This document shows, piece by piece, positions 1 through 6,700 of a stretch of 64,000 bases of DNA. Below the pieces are notes generated by a model that was not told the DNA's origin, did no database searches, and saw nothing but the letters and a program-made list of their open reading frames with translations. Positions within the stretch are counted from its first letter, which is position 1. Every line of letters starts with the position of its first letter. Source of the stretch: an uncultured Chloroflexota bacterium (GTDB taxonomy: Bacteria > Chloroflexota > Anaerolineae > Anaerolineales > Anaerolineaceae); NCBI GenBank assembly GCA_902786265.1, contig CADACE010000009.1, positions 62,001-126,000 on the forward strand. The letters are read 5' to 3'. A program made the translations under genes and the position numbers.

Positions 1-2
1 AC

Positions 3-404
3 TGCATCCGCTCGTTCCCGGGCCGCGGTATCCGCGTCTGGGGTGCCCGCACCCTGTCTTCTGATCCGGCCTGGCGTTATATCAATGTCCGCCGTCTTTA
101 CAATTATGTTGAAAAGTCCATCGAAAATGGTACCCAGTGGGTCGTCTTCGAACCGAATGATCGTGCCCTGTGGTCCCGTGTTGACCGCGACATTACCGCG
201 TTCCTGCGTGGTGTATGGCGTGACGGCGCTCTGTTCGGCAACACCACAGCCGAAGCCTTCTATGTGAAGGTCGATGATGAACTGAATCCGCCGGAAAGCC
301 GTGATCTTGGCCGCCTGATCATTGAAGTCGGTATGTGCCCTGTCAAGCCTGCTGAATTCGTGATCTTCCGCATCAGCCAGTGGGCAGGCCCGAACGCTGA
401 GTAA
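3..404 (+). CDS. contractile tail sheath protein, C-terminal part (partial)
   Basis: The reading frame is open from the window edge and encodes about 133 residues of a sheath C-terminus, with the N-terminal part outside the window. It contains RSFPGRGIRVWGARTLS, then WRYINVRRLYNYVEKSI, WVVFEPND and FLRGVWRDGALFG. This order is characteristic of phage and eCIS tail sheath C-terminal domains (Afp2-4 / gp18-like). In the family these residues form the inner sheath core that wraps the tube and contracts to drive it through the target membrane. It is followed by a tube gene, the order seen in eCIS clusters. The start lies outside the window. Confidence 0.93.
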   Translation, partial: CIRSFPGRGIRVWGARTLSSDPAWRYINVRRLYNYVEKSIENGTQWVVFEPNDRALWSRVDRDITAFLRGVWRDGALFGNTTAEAFYVKVDDELNPPESRDLGRLIIEVGMCPVKPAEFVIFRISQWAGPNAE

Positions 405-452
405 TGAATTAACCTAACGATTCGTCAAGATGCTGCAGGGATGGTTCTTGCA

Positions 453-497
453 GAAACCCGGAAGGTTTCGGTGAGAGCTTTTCCCGAAAGCATCGGG
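453..497 (+). other. hairpins between sheath and tube genes
   Basis: The 143-base gap between sheath and tube holds two small inverted repeats. GAAACC (453-458) pairs with GGTTTC (464-469), and GCTTT (477-481) pairs with AAAGC (487-491), with an alternative CCCG/CGGG pairing over the second. There is no T-run, so this does not look like an intrinsic terminator. It may help tune or stabilise the message between two structural genes needed in high copy. That role is inference only. Confidence 0.3.
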
Positions 498-547
498 TAA
501 CGCCATAACGATCGTTAAGATAGTTGAAAAATAAGGAAGGTATACTA

Positions 548-991
548 ATGGCAGATGTAAAAGATCCAGTTGTTGGGTTTAAGTATGGACTAGAGGTCTC
601 CGGGAAACTGAGTGGTTATTTCACCAGCGTCAGCGGTATCGGGTCCGAAACCGAAGTTATTACCCAGAAAATCGTCTCCGAAAAAGGCGAACCGATCATC
701 AAACAGATCCCGGGCCGTTTGACCTGGAACCCGATCACTCTGCGCCGCGGCGTGACCGATTTGAAGGATGTTTGGGATTGGCGGCAGATGGTCGTCGATG
801 GTAAGATCGATGATGCCCGTACAAACGCTTCTATTATCGCCTACAGCCAGAGCATGGAACCGGTCGCTCAGTGGGACCTGACCAACGCTTGGCCGAGCCA
901 GATCAGCGGTCCTGAAATGGCTTCCGACTCCACGGACTACATGGTTGAAGAAATTACCATCGTCCATGAGGGTATGGTACGTAAGAAGTAA
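548..991 (+). CDS. eCIS tail tube protein (gp19/Afp1-like)
   Basis: This 147-residue protein is the inner tube subunit that stacks in hexameric rings inside the sheath. The pattern VGFKYGLEVSGKLSGYF, SVSGIGSETEV, ITLRRGVT and the WDWRQMVVDGK segment match the phage T4 gp19 / TIGR02241 tail-tube family. So does the C-terminal EEITIVHEGMVRK strand. The start chosen is the ATG at 548, preceded by AAGGAAGG with good spacing; an upstream in-frame TTG at 524 lacks such a site. It follows the sheath directly and precedes a second tube-like gene, as afp1 and afp5 do in antifeeding prophage. Length is typical of the family. Confidence 0.92.
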   Translation: MADVKDPVVGFKYGLEVSGKLSGYFTSVSGIGSETEVITQKIVSEKGEPIIKQIPGRLTWNPITLRRGVTDLKDVWDWRQMVVDGKIDDARTNASIIAYSQSMEPVAQWDLTNAWPSQISGPEMASDSTDYMVEEITIVHEGMVRKK

Positions 992-1000
992 TTTTTAACT

Positions 1001-1058
1001 GCCGGCTGCCGGCTGCCGGCTGCCTGTTTTTGAGGCAGACCTGCGGCCGGCAAAAGGC
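1001..1058 (+). repeat. GCCGGCT heptamer repeats and hairpin
   Basis: Just after the tube gene, GCCGGCT occurs three times in tandem from 1001 to 1021 and a fourth copy begins. It is followed by CTGCCT (1020-1025) pairing with AGGCAG (1033-1038) around a T-rich loop, and then another GGCCGGC. The unit GCCGGC is self-complementary, so several foldings compete. The position suggests an attenuating or stabilising RNA element separating the highly needed tube from downstream, lower-copy parts. No experiment supports this. Confidence 0.4.
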
Positions 1059-1127
1059 GGTTTTTATGAAGCAAGAGTCTGTCTGTTTTACGGACAACTT
1101 TTGGCTGTTAACTGGAAACTGAATAAT

Positions 1128-1637
1128 ATGAAAGATCCCTGGCTTAATTTCCAATATACGATCGAGTTTTCGGATAATTCGGATATAAAACATGAAGGCG
1201 TGTGCAGTGTGATGTCTATCAGCTCGAACGCCATTAAGCATGGTTCATCCTCTTACGTTATCAATTCGGTCAAAGGCGGACCGGTCCGGAAATATGTTTA
1301 TGGCGGGACCTATACCGATCCGATCAATATTTCCATTCTTTTGGGACAGGGTGCACGGCCCTGGTTGAAATGGTTTGCCAGCATTCAAAGCGGGAATGGG
1401 GCTCTGCCCAGGAATGTGACGATCAGTCTGCGCAGTTACGGAAATGTAGCGAAAGATCAGGATGAAAATCAAATCTGGCTCTGTTGGGATCTGCTGAATT
1501 GTTTTCCTGTCTCATGGCAAATCGGTTCCATGGGTGTTGATGATTCACCTTCGCCGATGAAAGTTGATATGACGCTGCAGTTTGAAAGTATGGTCGTGAG
1601 AGATGCCAGCAGCGAAATGCAGGAGATCATGGGATAG
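1128..1637 (+). CDS. second tail-tube-like protein (Afp5-like)
   Basis: This protein of about 169 residues has the gp19-type tube layout. It opens with DPWLNFQYTIEF and VCSVMSIS, continues with GGTYTDPINISILLGQG and WFASIQSGNGALPRN, and ends with a CWDLLNCFPVSW segment and LQFESMVV. In eCIS and phages a second tube paralog usually forms the tube layer nearest the baseplate. The ATG at 1128 is taken as start because the family begins near DPWLNF; a TTG at 1101 would add nine residues and cannot be excluded. It lies 136 bases after the first tube gene in the same operon. Confidence 0.82.
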   Translation: MKDPWLNFQYTIEFSDNSDIKHEGVCSVMSISSNAIKHGSSSYVINSVKGGPVRKYVYGGTYTDPINISILLGQGARPWLKWFASIQSGNGALPRNVTISLRSYGNVAKDQDENQIWLCWDLLNCFPVSWQIGSMGVDDSPSPMKVDMTLQFESMVVRDASSEMQEIMG

Positions 1638-1643
1638 GGATCG

Positions 1644-1755
1644 TGAGGAATGAGAAGTCAGGAGTGATGATTCCGTTTCGGATGTATCGAAAAATTGTTA
1701 TGGTTTTGTGCATAATATTTTTTCTCACTTCTGACTCCTTATTTCTGATTCCTCA
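1644..1755 (+). repeat. degenerate intergenic inverted repeat
   Basis: The gap between the second tube gene and the chaperone-like gene carries TGAGGAATGAGAAGTCAGG (from 1644). A diverged inverted copy reads TCACTTCTGACTCCTT (from 1725) and ends in TTCCTCA at 1755. The arms match only partly, and short GAxxTCAG-like words recur within each arm. It looks like a small decayed dispersed repeat rather than a terminator, since there is no T-run after a tight stem. Confidence 0.4.
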
Positions 1756-1772
1756 ATTCTGAAAGAGGTTTT

Positions 1773-2141
1773 ATGGCTTTTCAAACGGAATTTAGTTTTA
1801 CTCTGCCGATGGGCTATATTGGCTCTGACGGGCAGTTGTATAAAAACGGGACGATGCGTCTGGCAACGGCCATGGACGAGATCCAGGTTCTGAGTGATAT
1901 GCGGACGCGAAATAATGATGCTTATGTGGTGATCCTGCTGCTGAGCCGTGTGATCAACCAGATTGGGCCGGAAACGAATATTACCGCGAGCACGATCGAG
2001 AACCTGTTTGCTGCGGATCTAACCTATTTGCAGGAGTTTTACCGCACCATCAATGAAAGCGGAACCACCAAGCGGAAGTATACATGCCCGCATTGCGGTG
2101 AGCCTTTTGAAGTGGATCTTGCCGCGCCGGGGGGGGAGTAA
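1773..2141 (+). CDS. tail-assembly-chaperone-like protein with zinc knuckle (zero-frame product)
   Basis: The 122-residue zero-frame product begins MAFQTEFSFTLPMGY and has a helical core with a CPHCGEPFEVDL zinc-knuckle-like end. Start codon and RBS (GAAAGAGG) are good. It sits between the tube genes and the large protein, where tailed phages encode their tail assembly chaperone; such genes in eCIS clusters are small and poorly characterised. The reading frame ends right after an eight-G run (2129-2136). The -1 frame then continues as a DUF6760-like sequence with no start codon of its own, so a longer fusion ending at 2293 is likely. The chaperone role is inferred from position and architecture, not from a clear family signature. 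Confidence 0.7.
   Translation: MAFQTEFSFTLPMGYIGSDGQLYKNGTMRLATAMDEIQVLSDMRTRNNDAYVVILLLSRVINQIGPETNITASTIENLFAADLTYLQEFYRTINESGTTKRKYTCPHCGEPFEVDLAAPGGE
2129..2135 (+). promoter_or_regulatory. candidate -1 frameshift slippery site G GGG GGG
   Basis: In the zero frame the codons ccg-ggg-ggg-gag-taa are preceded by a G, so both tRNAs on ggg-ggg can slip back one base and re-pair perfectly. This is an ideal X XXY YYZ heptamer. After slippage the frame reads GGGV then IGYPLEQLRKEVAYIAYFFH and continues to 2293. A strong Shine-Dalgarno-like TAAGGAGGT lies at 2167-2175, about 30 bases downstream. Transcriptional slippage on the eight-G run, or a homopolymer sequencing error, would give the same fused product. 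Confidence 0.6.
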
Positions 2142-2293
2142 TCGGCTATCCCCTGGAGCAGCTGCGTAAGGAGGTAGCCTATATTGCCTATTTCTTTCAC
2201 TGGCAGCCTGATGAGATCCTTTCCATGGATCACAGATCAAGGTTGGAGTGGGTGAAGGAGATCGCGGATATCAATCAGCGAATGAGTGCGTAA
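2129..2293 (+). CDS. DUF6760-like domain, expressed as -1 frame extension
   Basis: This frame encodes GYPLEQLRKEVAYIAYFFHW, then PDEILSMDHRSRLEWVKEIA, and ends INQRMSA. The pattern of a short helical protein with an FHW-x-xDEI core followed by HRxRxxWV corresponds to the small DUF6760 proteins found beside tube genes in eCIS loci. The frame is open from 2111, but it has no ATG, GTG or TTG until an ATG at 2225, well inside the conserved part. It overlaps the end of the preceding gene at a G8 run. I therefore annotate it as the C-terminal part of a fusion spanning 1773-2293 rather than a free-standing gene. A rare start such as ATC or CTG is the alternative. Confidence 0.65.
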   Translation, partial: GGGVIGYPLEQLRKEVAYIAYFFHWQPDEILSMDHRSRLEWVKEIADINQRMSA

Positions 2294-2320
2294 ACAAGGG
2301 TCTTTGATGACAGGTAAGTT

Positions 2321-2470
2321 ATGGATGATACTCAGACTGCCGGTAACGATGAATTGAGAATTGATATTGAAAATCTTTCAGATGAAAATCTGGAAGAGCT
2401 TTCACGTCTGGTAGTCCGCAAGCTGCGGGAATCCATGCGCCAGGAACGGGATCGTTCCGGAAGGTATTAA
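2321..2470 (+). CDS. small helical eCIS protein (49 aa), function unknown
   Basis: This short gene has an ATG start, a modest upstream GGTAAG, and only a few bases separating its stop from the next start. It encodes an acidic N-terminus and then one amphipathic helix, LEELSRLVVRKLRESMRQER, ending DRSGRY. The helix aligns without gaps to the last residues of the giant repeat protein encoded at 3775-9183 (LDTLADRLIPRIKRIIREEM, then ERSMFR). I do not recognise a named family. The tight packing between eCIS genes supports it being real. A docking peptide shared with the giant protein is a reasonable guess. Confidence 0.7.
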   Translation: MDDTQTAGNDELRIDIENLSDENLEELSRLVVRKLRESMRQERDRSGRY

Positions 2471-2474
2471 ATTC

Positions 2475-3059
2475 ATGCCGAGTGTAACTGATATTCTGAC
2501 CACTAATATTCTGATGCCTACCAGCGGGAGTCCTTCAACACTTCCGAAAAATGTTGTCGCCGAAAAACTTGAAAATGCGATGAGCACAGATATAATAGCG
2601 GATCTGAAGGATACCGAAAGTACTTATATCAAGGTAAACGGTGGAACTTCTCAGAAGATTATCGGAGTCCAGTCAATATCAGAATTTGGTATGGACAGGC
2701 AAAATGAACAGAAATTGTATGGCGATTATGTCGTCAATCTTCCCGGAAGTATCACTTATTCGGATGTGGTGATCACTCACGTTTTTACCCGGGATAAATT
2801 TTTTCTTGACTGGCTGAAGACCGGTATCAATCAATGTGGTGTTTCAAAGGCTGATATTGAGATCGTTGTCAATATTGAAAATAAAAACAATGAGAAAATG
2901 GTCTTTACCCTTTACGATGCCTTTCCGGTTAAATGGGAGCTTTCAAAATGGCTGGCGACTGAGATTGGTGCTGCCAACGCGGTGGATGTTTTGATGGAAA
3001 ATGTGACAATAACCTATTCAAAAGTAGATTTTAAGTTGCAGAAGCAACCAGATAATTAA
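2475..3059 (+). CDS. tail-tube-like protein paralog (gp19 superfamily)
   Basis: This 194-residue protein begins with SVTDILTTNILMPTSGSPS, followed by a variable stretch. It then carries a gp19-like core: IGVQSISEFGM, VVNLPGSITYSDVVITHVFT, FFLDWL, and FTLYDAFPVKWELSKW. The GxITYSxVxxTH strand and the DAFPVKW segment are hallmarks of tube and tube-initiator proteins in eCIS. The start is the ATG five bases after the preceding stop. Its N-terminal tag is shared with the next gene. It probably forms a specialised tube ring near the baseplate (Afp5/Afp6-like), an assignment made from family and position. Confidence 0.82.
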   Translation: MPSVTDILTTNILMPTSGSPSTLPKNVVAEKLENAMSTDIIADLKDTESTYIKVNGGTSQKIIGVQSISEFGMDRQNEQKLYGDYVVNLPGSITYSDVVITHVFTRDKFFLDWLKTGINQCGVSKADIEIVVNIENKNNEKMVFTLYDAFPVKWELSKWLATEIGAANAVDVLMENVTITYSKVDFKLQKQPDN

Positions 3060-3079
3060 TGATTTGAAATTGAGGTACG

Positions 3080-3694
3080 ATGTCAAGTATTACAGATATT
3101 CTGACGACTAACATCCTTATGCCTACCAGTGGTTCTCCGAGTAAAATCACTGACACGACAATTGTCAGTGATCTCGAGAAATATAAGACCGGGACATCGA
3201 AAACTCCTTCGGTTCAGTTCAATAATTATCAGATCAGACTCACATCAAACGGGAAAACAACTGATACGATTTATTGCCAAAAGGTTTACGGATTATCGGT
3301 TTCCCGTGCCGCTGAAAAAAAGTCAACCGGTGGAAATGCACTTTATGAGGTCAAGCTTCCCGGTAAGATCAGCTATAGTGAAGTGACATTTGACCATCTT
3401 TATACAAACAGCACGACATTCCTTGACTGGCTCATCAATGGGGCTTCTAATGGCGGTGCTTTGTTTGCGGATATTGAGATCAAGGTTGGAGATTCTAAAA
3501 ACGGCTGGGTAGTGTATACCCTTCGTGATGCCTTTCCGGTAAGATGGCGGATGGGTAATATCAAGATCATTGCAATTGATGAGATAAATAAATTTAAATC
3601 CAATCAGACAAAAGATGGCGAAATACCGCTGGAACAAGTTACCGTTGCCTACGGAAGATTGGATTACAGTACAGAAAAAGGCAACGGAAGTTAG
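3080..3694 (+). CDS. tail-tube-like protein paralog (gp19 superfamily)
   Basis: This 204-residue protein is paralogous to the one encoded 20 bases upstream. Both start with the same TDILTTNILMPTSGSPS tag and share the later pattern LPGKISYSEVTFDHLYTNST, TFLDWLING and TLRDAFPVRWRMG. The middle differs, and this copy has an extra loop near its C-terminus. The start is ATG with GAGG upstream. Two tandem divergent copies suggest a heteromeric ring or sequential tube layers at the baseplate end. It could instead be an adaptor between tube and spike; the sequence alone does not decide. Confidence 0.82.
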   Translation: MSSITDILTTNILMPTSGSPSKITDTTIVSDLEKYKTGTSKTPSVQFNNYQIRLTSNGKTTDTIYCQKVYGLSVSRAAEKKSTGGNALYEVKLPGKISYSEVTFDHLYTNSTTFLDWLINGASNGGALFADIEIKVGDSKNGWVVYTLRDAFPVRWRMGNIKIIAIDEINKFKSNQTKDGEIPLEQVTVAYGRLDYSTEKGNGS

Positions 3695-3711
3695 TTATCA
3701 ACAGGCAGATT

Positions 3712-3761
3712 TCAGTTGTCAGGTGATCATTTCAGCAGACGCGAATTTTTCTGACAACTGA
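3712..3761 (+). repeat. inverted repeat TCAGTTGTCAG / CTGACAACTGA
   Basis: A perfect 11-bp inverted repeat (3712-3722 and 3751-3761) lies between the last tube-like gene and the giant repeat protein, with a 28-base loop. No T-run follows the second arm. It may be an RNA hairpin affecting translation of the giant gene, whose start lies 14 bases downstream. It may also be another small dispersed repeat like the one at 1644-1755. Confidence 0.5.
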
Positions 3762-3774
3762 CGATTTATGATGA

Positions 3775-6700
3775 ATGGCTGACGGGAAAAATATGGAACC
3801 GATTATTGAGTCTTTAAAAGCACGAAAGGCAAGAACAGCTGCCATGCTGAATCCGGGCAAATCTGCCGGGCTCGGCAATGGTTTGTTGTCTAATTCTTCT
3901 TCGCTCCAGCCTCAGACAGTGTTCCGACAGACTAAAGCTTCTTTTTCAGTCAATCGCCCTTCTGTTACGGTGATGCGGGAAAAAGCTTTGTCTTCTTTTT
4001 CCCGAAAAGCTGAAGCAAAATATAATGACGGGATGAAGCTCCTTCATCTGAAACCGGCTACTTCCCCGAGTACTCCGACAGTACAGCGGGCTCCTGCTTC
4101 CATGCCTCTGCCGACAGGTGGCGGGACAGCGGCTCCTGCCTCTGCGGATCCCGCACCTGTTTCAATGCCGTCCAGACCGATGAGTTCAATGCCTTCTTTT
4201 CCGCCGAAGAGCGAACGCCGTCCGGTCGTTTTTGACCGATCTGATGGTCCGAGCGACTTTGAAAAACGCCTGATGGCTAATAAAAAACAAAAGCAGGAAC
4301 AGGAAGCCAAACAGCGCGGTCCTGACCGCAGAAAGGTCCGGACTGAACGGGTCGAGATTTCTTCGTCTGATTCGAAAGAGGTGAACCGCGATTTTGCCCC
4401 TTTTGAGATGCCGGAACCGCCCGCACCTCCTGTTAAGGAAGTCCGGGCAGTTCGGGATATTCCATCTAAATCCTCCAATATTAATTCTGCGACAATTCAG
4501 CGGGAATTCCTGGATTCAAAGAGTTCGGTTCCTGCTGTTAAATCACAAAACAAATCCGGCAGTGATCGTGTTCCGGATCATCCCAAATCTTCAGATAAAT
4601 CAGAAATTATACAGCGTGAATTCGAGTCGGAAGAGGCCCAATTCGAGAGCGGGAATACTGCTGCAGAGACGGTTCGGCGGGAACCGATAACGTCGGTTGT
4701 CCCTGTACGGACACATGTCGCAAGGCGGCCCCGGCCGTCGGCTCCTCAGACGGACAGCTCTGATATGATTCAGCGTGAGCCGTTGAATGATGCACCGGAG
4801 TCTGTGCCCGCTGCCGAAAAAAAAGCGTCTGAACCGGAAATTCAAACAGCGAAGAAAGATGCGGCTGTTCAGCGAGAACCGCTGAAAGCCGCCGAAATTA
4901 CGAAGACTGTCGGGGAAAAGCCGTCTGCTCCCGCGGCGCAGGCTGCGGAAGAGGCTGCAACCGTTCAGCGTGAATCTCTGAAGGCAGCTGAGCCGATCCG
5001 GAATTCTTCGGAAGAAGTGACTTTGCCTGTGGTTCAGAGAGCTACCGCAGAAGAGGCAGAGATTCAGCGTGAAATCCCGGAAACCGTCGAACCGCAGCAA
5101 AACAGTATAAGTGAAGCACCAAAGTCCGTGGCTCAAAAAACAGTATCGAATGCAACTGTTCAGCGAGAACCACTGAAGGCCGTTGAACCGGTGCAGAAAT
5201 CCGGATCAAAACCGGAAATGTCGGTCGTTTCACAATCGGATAGTGTCGAGACTGTTCAGCGTGAGACACTGAAGGCTGCCGAACCGGTGCTGAAAGCCGA
5301 AACAAAACCGGAAATGCCGGTCGTTTCACAATCGGATAGTGGCGAGACAATTCAGCGAGAGCCATTGAAGGTCGCCGAACCGGCGCAAAAATCCGAATCT
5401 AAACCGGAAATGCCGGTTGCTGCACAGCCCGAGACTGTTCAGCGCGAGCCGCTGAAGGCAGCTGAGCCTGTGCTGAAAGCCGAAACAAAATCGGAAATGC
5501 CGGTCGCTTCACAATCGGATAGTGGCGAGACAATTCAGCGAGAGCCAATGAAGGTCGCCGAATCGGCGAAAAAATCCGAATCAAAACCGGAAATGCCGGT
5601 CGCTGCACAGCCCGAGACTGTTCAGCGCGAGCCGCTGAAGGCAGCTGAGCCGGTGCTGAAAGCCGAAACAAAATCGGAAATGCCGGTCGTTGCCCAATCG
5701 GATAGTGGCGAGACAATTCAGCGAGAGCCATTGAAGGTCGCCGAACCGGCGCAAAAATCCGAATCAAAACCGGAAATGCCGGTCGCTGCACAGCCCGAGA
5801 CTGTTCAGCGCGAGCCGCTGAAGGCTGCCGAGCCGGTGCAGAAAGCCGAGACAAAACCGGAAATGCCGGTCGCTTCACAATCGGATAGTGGCGAGACAAT
5901 TCAGCGAGAGCCAATGAAGGTCGCCGAATCGGCGCAAAAATCCGAATCAAAACCGGAAATACCGGTTGCTGCACAGCCCGAGACTGTTCAGCGAGAACCA
6001 CTGAAGGCCGTTGAACCGGTGCAGAAAGCCGAAACAAAATCGGAAATGCCGGTCGTTGCACAATCGGATAGTGGCAAGACAATTCAGCGAGAGCCAATGA
6101 AGGTCGCCGAACCGGCGCAAAAATCCGAATCTAAACCGGAAATATCGGTTGCTGCACAGCCCGAGACTGTTCAGCGCGAGCCGCTGAAGGCAGCTGAGCC
6201 GGTGCAGAAAGCCGAAACAAAATCGGAAATGCCAATCGTTTCAAAATCGGATGCCGGCGAGACGGTTCAGCGCGAACCGCTGAAGGCAGCCGAATCGGTA
6301 CAGAAAGCCGAAACAAAACCGGAAATGCCGGTAGCTGTACAATCGTATAGCAGTAAGACTGTTCAACGCGAGCCGCTGAAGGTAGCGGAACCGGTGCAGA
6401 AAGCTGAAGCCAAACAGGGAATGCCGGTTGTTTCACAATCAGATACCGGCGAGACGGTTCAGCGCGAATCGCTGAAGGCAGCCGAGCCTGTACAGAAAGC
6501 CGAAACAAAACCGGGCATGCCGGTCGTTTCACAATCAGATGCCGGCGAGACCGTTCAGCGTGAACCGCTGAAGGCCGCCGAATCGGTACAAAAAGCCGAA
6601 ACAAAACCTGAAATGCCGGTCGTTTCACACCCTGAAACTGTTCAGCGCGAGCCGCTGAAGGCAGCCGAACAGGTGCAGAAAGCCGAATCAAAACCTGAGA

